This document shows, one piece after another, positions 16,567 to 24,729 of a stretch of DNA of 64,000 nt. The notes below the pieces were generated by a model. That model worked only from the letters and a program-made list of their open reading frames with translations. It was not told the origin of the DNA and made no database searches. Origin of the DNA: CAZSSH01 sp964609825 (lineage in GTDB: Bacteria > Verrucomicrobiota > Lentisphaeria > Victivallales > Victivallaceae); the NCBI GenBank assembly GCA_964609825.1, contig CAZSSH010000005.1, positions 372,001 through 436,000 of the forward strand, given 5' to 3'. Numbering within the stretch: position 1 is the first letter of the stretch; each line of letters opens with the position of its first letter. The position numbers were made by a program, and so were the translations under genes.

Positions 16567-17706
16567 TTATTGGTAGACGATGCCGGCCTGAGTCATGCGC
16601 TTGGTTTCAAACGCGTCCTCCCAAACGGTTTCATTGGTTTCCGGGTTGGTGAGCTGGACCGAGATCAGCAGATAATCGGAGGCCTTGCCCTCGGCGCGCT
16701 GCGACAGGGCGCTGATTTCGCCGGAGAGGATATAATCGGCTTTGCCGAGGCCGCTGTCGATTTTGCGGTCGATGAGCATCATTTTTTCATACACCGCGAC
16801 TTTTTCGTCGGGTTTGACGATCATCACGTTAAAGCGCTTGTTGACGTTGGGCTTGGCCTGCATTTCGGGGGATGTCATCAGTTTGACCAGCTCCGATTCG
16901 CGCTTGATCTCAATGTTGTTGTCGCCCTCCACCAGCGGGGTGGTGCGACTGGTGTCCGGCACCCGGCCGTCGGTGATGTCGAGCGACTGGCCGCGCTTGA
17001 GCCGTGCCTCAATGACCTGGATGTAGTTGGCCAAGTTGATGATCCCCTCGCTTTTGATGCTCTCGGGGACAAACTGGCCGGTGAGATAATAATCGGCGCC
17101 GGTGACTTCGCCGGGCATCAGAAATTGAATTTTGCCGCCCGAGGCGTTGGCGATTTCGGAGCGGAGCATGGCGGCAAAGCTGTCGGCATTCATATTAACC
17201 AAATTGGTGTTGAGCGCCGGGATGACGGCAATCTTGACCGGCTTGGGCGAGTTGGCAAACAACGGGTTGGCGGCGATCTCCTTGCCGAGCTCGGCCAGCT
17301 TGGCGCGCACCAGATCCTCCTGACGCTCGGTGAGTGACTCCACCCGGACTTTTTGGACGTTGGCACTTTGCGAGAAAAAGCGAACCTTGCCGTTGGCGGT
17401 GCGGTTGAGCTCCAGCTGCAAGCGTTTCATAAAAATGTTGCGGTCGATGATAAAACGCGAATTGTTTTTAAAATCCGCCACGGCAATGCGGACGGGGCCT
17501 TCTTTGTCGGCAATTTCCGGCAAGGCGAGGATGGCCGGAGTCATTTGCGAGGCGACGGTGCGGATGTCGGCGCTGTTGATGGCGCCGCCCAGGGGGTCGT
17601 CATCCGGGTGTACCTGGACACTCTCCGTGACGTTGGCGGTGTGGCAGCCGCCGAGCAACGCCAGCGCCGCCGTCCCCGCAATGATACCATAAAATACGTG
17701 TTTCAT
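16567..17706 (-). CDS. LpoB-like lipoprotein, penicillin-binding protein activator candidate
   Basis: 379 residues with a lipobox (LALLGGC, Cys21). Residues ~45-130 (DIRTVASQMTPAILALPEI, then VRIAVADFKNNSRFIIDRN) match the opening of LpoB. The C-terminal ~60 residues (ADYILSGEISALSQRA, then ETNETVWEDAFETKRMTQAG) match its closing strands. In E. coli LpoB (213 residues) these two parts are close together; here about 150 residues lie between them and include a second LpoB-like stretch (VKIAVIPALNTNL, DYYLTGQFVPESIKSEG). This suggests a tandem duplication. It would sit in the outer membrane and stimulate a class A penicillin-binding protein. First gene of the lipoprotein operon. The ribosome binding site is GGAAGGGC. 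Confidence 0.8.
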   Translation of the reverse strand: MKHVFYGIIAGTAALALLGGCHTANVTESVQVHPDDDPLGGAINSADIRTVASQMTPAILALPEIADKEGPVRIAVADFKNNSRFIIDRNIFMKRLQLELNRTANGKVRFFSQSANVQKVRVESLTERQEDLVRAKLAELGKEIAANPLFANSPKPVKIAVIPALNTNLVNMNADSFAAMLRSEIANASGGKIQFLMPGEVTGADYYLTGQFVPESIKSEGIINLANYIQVIEARLKRGQSLDITDGRVPDTSRTTPLVEGDNNIEIKRESELVKLMTSPEMQAKPNVNKRFNVMIVKPDEKVAVYEKMMLIDRKIDSGLGKADYILSGEISALSQRAEGKASDYLLISVQLTNPETNETVWEDAFETKRMTQAGIVYQ

Positions 17707-17816
17707 TTGAAGCCCTTCCGTTTATCGATTTGATCCTGTTTTTGGTCCGAAAAACTTAAGTACAACGGCGCCGCGGGAATTTATTTGCGTTCTCCGCTTC
17801 CCGAACTTCCAAGGTT

Positions 17817-17845
17817 AAGATAGTATCCCGTGTCCGCTTTGTCAA
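17817..17845 (-). promoter_or_regulatory. Promoter of the LpoB-like lipoprotein operon
   Basis: On the minus strand TTGACA (17845-17840), a 17-bp spacer and TATCTT (17822-17817). A leader of about 100 bases separates it from the ATG at 17706. Confidence 0.65.
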
Positions 17846-17979
17846 GACCGCCGCCGATAAAAAGAGGAAAATAGTGGTCGGAATGCGATTGCCGGATCAA
17901 ATGATTTGCAATTAAAGCAAGATCGTGTATATTTTCAGAAATTGATCGGCTTTTTATTTTCTATAAAACAGAGGATTTC

Positions 17980-18570
17980 ATGGACATTACATTTTGTGTG
18001 CAATCCAGTGAGCGTAAGGTTGAGCAGGGGGTGCGCCGGTATTTTTTTTACGTGTTTGCTCCGATGTTGTTTAATATGATCTGGTGCAGTTTTATACTTT
18101 TAGGACTGACAATTGCCGATGTGTTGCCATATGGTCAAATTGTTTGGTTTGTCCTCTCAGGCGCACTTTTACTGCGGGCGGTGATTGCCTATCCGCAGTA
18201 TTGGTGGACGCTACGGCGGATCATTCGCCTCCGGGGCGGATTCAACGGGACTTCGGAGTATCATTTGACGGATGCCGGATTTGAGGTAAAATCGGTGGAT
18301 TGTTCCGTGAGCGATGAGTATAAAAAATACAATTTGTTTTTTCAATATAAAAACGTGATTTATCTGTTGTGCGACAATTCTTTGGGGATTGCTTTTAATA
18401 CCGTATATTTCCCGGAGTGCCGCGATGAATTTGTCCGGTGCTTGCGTCAAGCGGGAGTCAAAGAGTTGAAATTCTGGTCTTTTCGCCGCTGGCGCTGGTT
18501 ATTGATCTCTGTCAGTGCGACGATTGCGGCAATGGTTGCATGGATGATGATGCAATATTACATCCGATAA
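17980..18570 (+). CDS. YcxB-like membrane protein
   Basis: 196 residues with two N-terminal membrane segments (YVFAPMLFNMIWCSFILLGL and IVWFVLSGALLLRAVIAYP) and a third at the C-terminus (WRWLLISVSATIAAMVAWMM). The soluble part between them contains EYHLTDAGFEVKS, then YNLFFQYKNVIYLLCDNS and FPECRDEFVRCLRQAG. This is the pattern of the YcxB-like domain, a PH-like fold carried by small bacterial membrane proteins of unknown role. AGAGGATTTC precedes the ATG. TTGCAA, a 16-bp spacer and TATATT upstream (about 17908-17935) may be its promoter. The gene starts a short plus-strand group of envelope or unknown genes. Confidence 0.65.
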   Translation: MDITFCVQSSERKVEQGVRRYFFYVFAPMLFNMIWCSFILLGLTIADVLPYGQIVWFVLSGALLLRAVIAYPQYWWTLRRIIRLRGGFNGTSEYHLTDAGFEVKSVDCSVSDEYKKYNLFFQYKNVIYLLCDNSLGIAFNTVYFPECRDEFVRCLRQAGVKELKFWSFRRWRWLLISVSATIAAMVAWMMMQYYIR

Positions 18571-18628
18571 AACTGCTGCGGTCAACGTAAAAAAAGTAAC
18601 ATTATTGGGGGATGAGGGCAATACAGTA

Positions 18629-19096
18629 ATGAGACGTTCAAGTAAAAAAAATAAACATGACTCGGAAATTCCACGACGTGAGGATATTAACCCCACGCCG
18701 GGAAATTTAGACGAAGAGTCGGCGGTCAAGGATTTACTGGGTAAAAGTCTGGCGGAGTTGACAGTAGAATTTACCACGGATGAACAAGCCGCGTTTCAAA
18801 TGCAGGAACATTTTATGTTTATGGGTCCCAAAGCCTTTCAGTATTATTTTCCGGCTTATCTTGCATATTTTGAGTCTGATTTATCAAATGGCTACAGCGA
18901 TACCGTCAACTGCGTCATCGGTTTTTTACGGTTTCGTCTTGAGACCGAACCGGAGACTCTGCATACGATCCGTCCGATTGTTTTGGCAACAGTGCGCTGT
19001 TGTTTGGCAAAATATGACAAATTTCATATTAACACTTTGATTTACGGTGATTTGAAACAGCAATTGTGCTCTCTCGAGCAAAAAATGCTTGAGTAA
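18629..19096 (+). CDS. Small soluble protein, unknown (DUF6714-like pattern)
   Basis: 155 residues from the ATG at 18629, which has GAGGG ten bases upstream; an in-frame TTG at 18605 is less likely. The first ~35 residues are charged and probably disordered (MRRSSKKNKHDSEIPRRE). The rest is helical. It includes FMFMGPKAFQYYFPAYLAYF, a stretch reminiscent of a family of small proteins annotated DUF6714 or immunity-like, where a folded helical domain has a conserved GPKAFxYYLPAY motif. No catalytic residues are evident. Short spacing to the YcxB-like gene suggests co-transcription. Function unknown. Confidence 0.6.
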   Translation: MRRSSKKNKHDSEIPRREDINPTPGNLDEESAVKDLLGKSLAELTVEFTTDEQAAFQMQEHFMFMGPKAFQYYFPAYLAYFESDLSNGYSDTVNCVIGFLRFRLETEPETLHTIRPIVLATVRCCLAKYDKFHINTLIYGDLKQQLCSLEQKMLE

Positions 19097-19253
19097 ATTT
19101 CATACCCGGCCTTTTTTCCAAAATTTTCTTTTCCCTGATTATTTGCTCATCAAAATATTTGGAATATTTTAAATATAACAGTTTAAATTACAACAGTTGT
19201 ATATTATATTGAGATGGTGACGCAGTTGCAACAAAGTCAAACAGGAGACGGCA

Positions 19254-20108
19254 ATGAAAATTTCGGCAAGTATGATAGCGGGCGTTTTCATTATTATTTC
19301 AGTCGGCGGGTGCGCGATTTGCGGCCCTGATTTACCGAGTGTTTACGGGGAAAGATATTTGAAAAAGCACGGCGAATCGCCGGCGACGATCACTGCCGTA
19401 TGCAATCACCAGCCGATGCCGCCGGAAACATTTTCGCGTCTCACGGCTTATTCCAATGAATATGTTGACCGGCTGCTGGGAGAAAACCCGTCGTGCCCGC
19501 CCGAACTTCTCAAGCAATTTTCGGAGAGCCCGGATTTTTACGTCCGGCGCGGGGTGGCCATCAATACCAATACTCCCAAAGATATGCTGGTCAAACTCGC
19601 CGCCGACCCGAACCGGCTAGTGCGCGATTCGGCAAGCAGCAACCGCGCCCTCCGGCCCAAAGCGCCTGACTCCGAGGACTGGTATGCACAAATCCCGTTG
19701 GTGGAAAATCCATCAACGCCTCCCGAGATGTTGCGTCAAATTTACGATCGTTATAAAAATGATGAAAAGTACTCTGTCGGCGATTACTTTGCCGCCAATC
19801 GCAATCTCCCGGAGGACATCGCTTTTGATATCTATCTGCGCGAAAAAGACAAAAGTGACTCGTTGGCGCTTAATTCACTGGTTGCCAACCCGGCGGTGTC
19901 CTCTCCCTTGCTCTCGGAGATTTATCATAACAGCAAATGCGAAATCCCTCTTCGCCGTTATGCACAAAATCCGCACTGCCCGGAGGAAATTCGCGCGGCA
20001 TACCAAAAAGCCGAAGCCGAAAAAGCCCAAGAGTCCGCCCGCGAGCGTGACGAGCAGCGTGCCCGCGAGCAAAAACGCAAGGACAACGCCGGAGTCAAAA
20101 GGCTGTGA
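19254..20108 (+). CDS. Lipoprotein with leucine-rich-variant-like repeats and coiled-coil tail
   Basis: 284 residues; CAGGAGACG precedes the ATG. A lipoprotein signal ends IISVGGC (Cys20). The body is a run of ~25-residue repeats of the type N-P-x-C/T-P-x-E/D-L/M-L-x-x-L-x: NPSCPPELLKQFSESPDF, NTNTPKDMLVKLAADPNR, NPSTPPEMLRQIYDRYKN, NRNLPEDIAFDIYLREKD, NPAVSSPLLSEIYHNSKC, NPHCPEEIRAAYQKAEAE. These resemble leucine-rich-variant solenoid units that bind proteins or other surfaces. A charged coiled coil (residues ~245-284) ends the protein. It stands before a terminator. Probably an envelope protein-binding scaffold; no enzyme motif. Confidence 0.7.
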   Translation: MKISASMIAGVFIIISVGGCAICGPDLPSVYGERYLKKHGESPATITAVCNHQPMPPETFSRLTAYSNEYVDRLLGENPSCPPELLKQFSESPDFYVRRGVAINTNTPKDMLVKLAADPNRLVRDSASSNRALRPKAPDSEDWYAQIPLVENPSTPPEMLRQIYDRYKNDEKYSVGDYFAANRNLPEDIAFDIYLREKDKSDSLALNSLVANPAVSSPLLSEIYHNSKCEIPLRRYAQNPHCPEEIRAAYQKAEAEKAQESARERDEQRAREQKRKDNAGVKRL

Positions 20109-20125
20109 CCAAACCATTCGTTAGA

Positions 20126-20166
20126 TGACGTTTTGAAATAATTTCAAATGTCATATATCTTTTTGT
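20126..20166 (+). terminator. Rho-independent terminator after the LRV lipoprotein gene
   Basis: TGACGTTTTGAAAT (from 20126) pairs imperfectly with ATTTCAAATGTCA (ending 20153), with one bulge, and is followed by a T-rich run at 20158-20164. It lies 17 bases after the stop codon. Confidence 0.7.
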
Positions 20167-20169
20167 GAC

Positions 20170-20846
20170 CTCGGGCGGAAATGTTCGATTTTTACCCGAG
20201 GAGGCGCGCGGATGGGAATGGGAGAGGAAATGGGGGAGGGGGGTAATAGGGTGGCACTGACTCGCGCGGAGGGGGAGCGAGAAGATTTGGCCGATAGAGC
20301 ATAACCGGAGTTGTTGGGAGCGGGAGGGGGAGACCGGCGACCTTGGGTTTAGGTGGCTGTTGGTACAGATCATGGTTGTCGGCCACGCCATGCGGCAGAC
20401 TTCCGCTGTTAGCCGGCCGGAGCATGCTGCGCTGCCCCGTCACGCCACCTCAACGCGGACGGCTTCGCGCCCGCTATGGCGGTGGGGCGGAGGGTGTCGC
20501 AAAATAACAGCCGGAGTGATTTGCATGATCCGGCGATGATAGCCGCAGTCATGCCGAGGAGCCGCTAATAGAATTAACGGTGACGAGGCATGATAAGGGT
20601 AGCGCGGTGGAACGGCAAAACGAACGGCTCGGAATTTTGCGACAACCGACCAGCTCGACTACGTGCGGCTACGGAGCACTTTGCTCCGTGTTGCCGTTGC
20701 TTTGCAAGCGGCAATGCCCTTACATTCGCGAGCGGCGCGAACCCGCGCTATTAATTCGCGAGGAGACGTTGTGATGTGGACTGCCTTATTGAGGAGACGT
20801 TGTGATGTGGATGGCCTTGCGGCGCGATTTGCGGCGGCGTCATTCA
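20170..20846. other. GC/purine-rich non-coding stretch with hairpins
   Basis: About 680 bases with no gene I can support. The first ~170 bases are purine-rich (long G and GA runs). Around 20671-20714 two hairpins stand side by side: ACGGAGCA/TGCTCCGT with a three-base loop (20671-20689), and TTGCCGTTGC paired to GCAAGCGGCAA with a one-base bulge and TTT loop (20691-20714). A tandem 31-bp repeat follows at 20760-20821. Short ORFs here look unlike neighbours and lack ribosome binding sites. It may be a dispersed intergenic repeat, a structured RNA or a decayed element; the sequence alone does not decide. Confidence 0.45.
20760..20811. repeat. Two-copy direct repeat, 21 identical bases with 31-bp period
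   Basis: GAGGAGACGTTGTGATGTGG (plus one more A) occurs at 20760-20780 and again at 20791-20811. The ten bases after each copy are partly similar (both contain GCCTT). It sits just beyond the 3' end of the AraC-type gene. Confidence 0.85.
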
Positions 20847-21647
20847 TCAGTGGCGGCGGATGGAGAACTCTTTGCGGTACTCTTTGGGGAAGAGGTGGTA
20901 GTATTTTTGAAACAGCCGCGAGAAGTAAAATTCATCCTCAAAGCCGGTTTTAAAGGCGATTTGCCGGATGGCTTCGCTGCTTGACACCAGCAGATTTGCC
21001 GCCAGCGCCAGGCGTTCGCGGAGGACAAAGTGTTGCGGCGGCGCGCCCGCGGCCTGTTTAAAAAGTGACCTGAAGTGTCGCAGTGAGATATGAAGTTTGG
21101 CCGCCTCCGCGTCAAAATCCCAGTCGGATTGCGGCTGCATCCGGATCCGGTCGGCAAGCGCGTTTAAGGTTTCGGCAAGGTAAAACTTGGCCGGGCTCGC
21201 GGTGTCGCCGCTGTTGCGCGCATCCTGGATCAAAAGCAGCAGCTCCTCCAGCGCCGGGACGCAAAAATCATAGCGCCGCCGCCGGTGGTGCTGCTCCAGC
21301 TCGTGCAACTTTTCGCGGAAACGGATGGCGTCGGCGATCATCACCGCCTTGGGCTCAAGCGAGAGCAGCCCAGCGCTCACCAATCGCTCCACCCGGGGCC
21401 CGCAAAAACAGACGGCGACATAATCGTGCTGCTCGCCGGCCGGGATTTCGTACTCAAACTCGGTCGCCGGGGAGGTGATAAAGCACCATGAGCCGTGGTA
21501 GGTTTTGGGCTCCTGTTCGCCGATCCTCAAATGCAATGTCCCGGCGTGATTGTACTGGATCCCGTGATACAAAGGGACATGCAAACGCTTGTGCCCGTCG
21601 GCGACCGGGCCGCAATACGGAAACGAAATATCATCGAAATAATCCAT
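20847..21647 (-). CDS. AraC-family transcription regulator
   Basis: 266 residues from the ATG at 21647, preceded by GGGGAGGAATC. The N-terminal half is a cupin-like sugar-sensing domain (LYHGIQYNHAGTLHLRIGEQ, then the EFEYEIPAGEQHDYVAVCF strands). The C-terminal ~100 residues hold the two helix-turn-helix motifs of AraC/XylS proteins (AKLHISLRHFRSLFKQAAG and RQIAFKTGFEDEFYFSRLFQKYY). It is divergent from the ManA-like/GH5-like pair, and a phased direct repeat that could be its binding site lies between them. It most likely activates those two genes in response to a mannose-type sugar. Confidence 0.9.
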   Translation of the reverse strand: MDYFDDISFPYCGPVADGHKRLHVPLYHGIQYNHAGTLHLRIGEQEPKTYHGSWCFITSPATEFEYEIPAGEQHDYVAVCFCGPRVERLVSAGLLSLEPKAVMIADAIRFREKLHELEQHHRRRRYDFCVPALEELLLLIQDARNSGDTASPAKFYLAETLNALADRIRMQPQSDWDFDAEAAKLHISLRHFRSLFKQAAGAPPQHFVLRERLALAANLLVSSSEAIRQIAFKTGFEDEFYFSRLFQKYYHLFPKEYRKEFSIRRH

Positions 21648-21677
21648 GATTCCTCCCCGCACTCAAGGTAATTTCCT

Positions 21678-21708
21678 TTTTATCCATGAACTCGATCATT
21701 TTATCCAT
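21678..21708. promoter_or_regulatory. Candidate AraC operator: two TTTTATCCAT half-sites 21 bp apart
   Basis: TTTTATCCAT occurs at 21678-21687 and again at 21699-21708. The 21-bp repeat places both on the same face of the helix, as in araI-type sites bound by AraC dimers. The downstream copy ends at the expected -35 position of the plus-strand promoter whose -10 is TATAAT at 21730-21735. The -35 itself is poor, which is typical of class II activation. Confidence 0.65.
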
Positions 21709-21729
21709 TTTAGTTTTGCCGATTTGTGG

Positions 21730-21735
21730 TATAAT
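21730..21735 (+). promoter_or_regulatory. -10 box of the ManA-like/GH5-like operon
   Basis: TATAAT at 21730-21735 with no recognisable -35 hexamer at the 17-bp position, where the second half-site ends. This implies activator-dependent transcription starting near 21742. Confidence 0.55.
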
Positions 21736-21779
21736 ATAGCCGAATCATCAATGAAATACAATTGTGGATCAAGCATAAA

Positions 21780-22835
21780 ATGGAAATTATTAAATTTCTT
21801 CCCAATCGTGTCCTGCGGCTTTACCGCGGCGGCTCCGGCCTCGACCGGCTCGGCGGCCGGACGGACGGCGCGGACACCCGGTTTCCGGAGGACTGGATTG
21901 CCTCGTGCATCGAGGGCAACGGTCGCGCCTATCATTCGCCCGGTCACGGCTTAAGCAAGGTTATCTTTGACAACAAAGAGTGGTTGTTTGCCGATTTGTT
22001 AAAGGCCTACCCGCTGGAGCTTTTGGGCCAAAAGCATGTCGCCCGGTACGGCGCTGTCCCGGCAGTGCTGGTCAAGCTCCTTGACTCGGCGGAGCAGCTG
22101 CCTTTGCAAGTCCATCCCACGAGGGAGCAGGCCAAAAAGCTTCTCAACTCCGATTACGGCAAGACCGAGGCGTGGATTGTTTTGGCCACCCGCAAGGTCA
22201 ATGGCGAGGAGCCGTATTTGTTGGCGGGCTTTAACCACAATCTCGACAAGGAAGTATTTTTAAGCGAGTGCCGCGCGGGCAAGCTCGACCGCGCCAAGTC
22301 GATGCTTCACCAACTCAGCGTCGAGCCGGGGGATGTCGTCCTTATCCGTGGCGGTTTACCCCATGCCATCGGGCCGGGGATCACCATGGTCGAAATCATG
22401 GAGCCCAGCGACTGGGTGGTGGTCCCGGAGGTCAACTGTTGCGGCGTCGCGTTAACTGAGAGTCAGCGTTTTATGGGGCTTGACCCCGCGACCGCCTTGG
22501 AAATTTTTGATGATACCCCCGTTTCCGCCGACGAGGCCCGCGAGCGGTATTTGCTGCCCCGTAAGACGGTGGAGCGAACCGGCGGCGGGTGTTTGCAAAC
22601 ACTTATTTCACCCCGCGACTGCGAACTCTTTTCGGCCGAAGAGCTGACGGTGGACGGGAGTTACCGTTTGGACAATCCGTCGTTTGCCATCGGCGTCGTC
22701 ACCGCGGGCAAGCTCGACTTTGACAAAGTCACCGTCAGTGCCGGGGGCGGTTTGTTTGTCCCTTTTATCACCAAGCAACTCAAAATAACCGGGACGGGCA
22801 ACGTGATCCTGATCCGTCCCCCGCAAAATAACTGA
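21780..22835 (+). CDS. Class I mannose-6-phosphate isomerase-like protein
   Basis: 351 residues from the ATG at 21780; an in-frame TTG at 21762 is possible and neither has a clear ribosome binding site. Zinc-ligand motifs of type I phosphomannose isomerases are visible: QVHP at 110-113, KTEAW at 128-132 and GGLPHAIGPG with His195. It should interconvert mannose 6-phosphate and fructose 6-phosphate in the cytoplasm, or act on a related sugar. It is co-transcribed with the GH5-like glycosidase 15 bases downstream, which fits release and use of mannose. Length is close to Bacillus ManA (about 315 residues). The C-terminal cupin is complete. Confidence 0.85.
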   Translation: MEIIKFLPNRVLRLYRGGSGLDRLGGRTDGADTRFPEDWIASCIEGNGRAYHSPGHGLSKVIFDNKEWLFADLLKAYPLELLGQKHVARYGAVPAVLVKLLDSAEQLPLQVHPTREQAKKLLNSDYGKTEAWIVLATRKVNGEEPYLLAGFNHNLDKEVFLSECRAGKLDRAKSMLHQLSVEPGDVVLIRGGLPHAIGPGITMVEIMEPSDWVVVPEVNCCGVALTESQRFMGLDPATALEIFDDTPVSADEARERYLLPRKTVERTGGGCLQTLISPRDCELFSAEELTVDGSYRLDNPSFAIGVVTAGKLDFDKVTVSAGGGLFVPFITKQLKITGTGNVILIRPPQNN

Positions 22836-22850
22836 ACCAGAGGAAATATT

Positions 22851-24725
22851 ATGTTTGAAAACAACCGTTTCGAAACCGGAGTCAATTACTGGGCCTCCCA
22901 TGCCGCCACCGAGATGTGGCGCAAGTGGGACGCCGAAGTCGTCGAGCGCGATTTTGCCGAGCTCGAAAAATACGGCATCACCATTGCCCGGGTGTTCCCC
23001 TTGTGGCCGGACTTTCAGCCGATCAAATCCATTGCCTGCGCCGGGATGTGCGTCCCGGTGGACATGCGCCGGGCGGATACCGAGGAGCGTTTTCCGGAGA
23101 CCGAAGCCGGCCGGGCAGGAGTGGACGAAACCATGATGGCCCGCTTTGAGATGCTGTGCGACATTGCCGAAAGGCATCACATCAAGCTCATCGTCTGCAT
23201 TTTGACCGCCCACATGACCTTTCGGCTCTTTTTGCCCCCGGCGATGGAAAACCGCGACCTCTTTTTGGACCCCAAGGCCCTCAAGTGGGAGGGTAAATTC
23301 TTTCGCTACTTTGTCAGCCGTATGAAGCATCACCCGGCGATCCGGGCGTGGGAGTCGGGCAACGAGTCCAATTTCATCTCCAAAACTCAGGATGCCGACG
23401 CTGCGTGGTTTTGGCAAAACTATGTTTACTCGATCATCCGCAACGAGGATGCCACCCGTCCGATCATTGCCGTCTCGGACCTCAAAATCGACAACAACGA
23501 GTGGCTGATCCGCGACGGCGCCGAGCTGGGCGACGTGCTGGCGGTGCACCCGTACCCGATGTGGAGCAATGCCGGGATCGAGGAGTTTAACCACATCCGC
23601 AATCTCATGTTTTCGGCGGCATTAAACCGCATCAATCAGGACATCGGCGGGTGCGAGTGCTTTATTGAGGAAATCGGCTGTCAGCGCGAAATCGCCACCG
23701 ACGCCGAACACATCGGTCTGGCCGCGCGCAACATGCTGTGGAATGCCTGGGCCGAAAACTCCCACGCGTTTGTGTGGTGGTGCGCCTTTGATCAGCGCAA
23801 ATTTGACATCGCCCCTTACGGCTGGCCGCTGCCGGCTCTGGAGCACGGGATTTTAGAGGAAGATTACACTCCGCGCCCGATTGCTCTGGAGATGAAAAAA
23901 TTCACCGATTTCTTAAAAACGCTGCCCTTTGCGCATTTGCCCGACGTCCGGCGCGATGCGCTTTGCCTCACCAATGATATGGAGATCGCCCAGAGTGCTT
24001 TTATCATCGCTCGTCAGGCCAACATCAATTTGCGCTTTGCCGCCTCGCAGCTGCAAACCATCCCCGAGGCGGACTTTTACATGCTCCCCTCGGTCAAGGC
24101 CAAAGGGGCGCTCTCGACTCAGTGCTGGGAGGAGCTCAAAAACCGGATTCGCAACGGAGCCACGCTTTATCTCTCCCTTAACGACTGCTACTTGACCGAC
24201 CTTGAGGAAGTTTGCGGGATTTCGGTCTTGACGCGCAAAGTCCAGCCGGGGACGAGAGAGTATGATTTTTCCGGTAACGTGATGACCTTGCCGCAGGATA
24301 TTTTTCGCACTCTCAAAGTTGCGGGCGCCGAGGTTTTGGCCAAAGACGCCGACGGCAACCCGTGTTTGTGCCGCCACCGGTACGGCAAAGGGACGGTCTA
24401 CACGTTATCTTTTGCGCTCGAAAAGCTGCTCTACAACACTCCCGGCTTCTTTGAGGCGGGCGCTTGGAAAATTTACCGGCAGCTCTTCGGCAAAGATTAT
24501 CTATTGGACACCGATCACCCGGCATTGTCGGCGACCGAGCATTATTTCAGCGACCAATCGGCCGCGGTGGTGGTGGTCAACTCGGGGATGGATGAGGTCA
24601 AATTTACCCCCCAAATCCGCCCCGGCTGGCAGATCCGAAGCATTTTGGGCGACGCGGTTTGTCAGGATCAAAATATTACCCTCGGTCAAAACTCCGGCTG
24701 CGTGGTAATGATGCAGCAATCCTAA
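22851..24725 (+). CDS. GH5-like cytoplasmic glycosidase, mannanase/mannosidase-like
   Basis: 624 residues, no signal peptide, with AGAGGAAATATT before the ATG. The first ~330 residues form a clan-A TIM barrel: WESGNESN carries the acid/base Glu172 after strand 4, HPYP (233-236) follows, and FIEEIGC holds the nucleophile (Glu273 or Glu274). The rest includes a domain like beta-galactosidase GATase modules (IIARQANINLRFAASQLQ) and a beta-sandwich tail (QSAAVVVVNSGMDEVKFTPQ). The pairing with the ManA-like gene suggests cleavage of a manno-oligosaccharide inside the cell. GH family assignment beyond clan A is uncertain. Confidence 0.75.
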   Translation: MFENNRFETGVNYWASHAATEMWRKWDAEVVERDFAELEKYGITIARVFPLWPDFQPIKSIACAGMCVPVDMRRADTEERFPETEAGRAGVDETMMARFEMLCDIAERHHIKLIVCILTAHMTFRLFLPPAMENRDLFLDPKALKWEGKFFRYFVSRMKHHPAIRAWESGNESNFISKTQDADAAWFWQNYVYSIIRNEDATRPIIAVSDLKIDNNEWLIRDGAELGDVLAVHPYPMWSNAGIEEFNHIRNLMFSAALNRINQDIGGCECFIEEIGCQREIATDAEHIGLAARNMLWNAWAENSHAFVWWCAFDQRKFDIAPYGWPLPALEHGILEEDYTPRPIALEMKKFTDFLKTLPFAHLPDVRRDALCLTNDMEIAQSAFIIARQANINLRFAASQLQTIPEADFYMLPSVKAKGALSTQCWEELKNRIRNGATLYLSLNDCYLTDLEEVCGISVLTRKVQPGTREYDFSGNVMTLPQDIFRTLKVAGAEVLAKDADGNPCLCRHRYGKGTVYTLSFALEKLLYNTPGFFEAGAWKIYRQLFGKDYLLDTDHPALSATEHYFSDQSAAVVVVNSGMDEVKFTPQIRPGWQIRSILGDAVCQDQNITLGQNSGCVVMMQQS

Positions 24726-24729
24726 ACGG

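Noticed and set aside
20580..20953. Short plus-strand ORFs in the GC-rich stretch
   Set aside because: No ribosome binding site, arginine-rich translations typical of GC-rich non-coding DNA, and overlap with hairpins and the tandem repeat.
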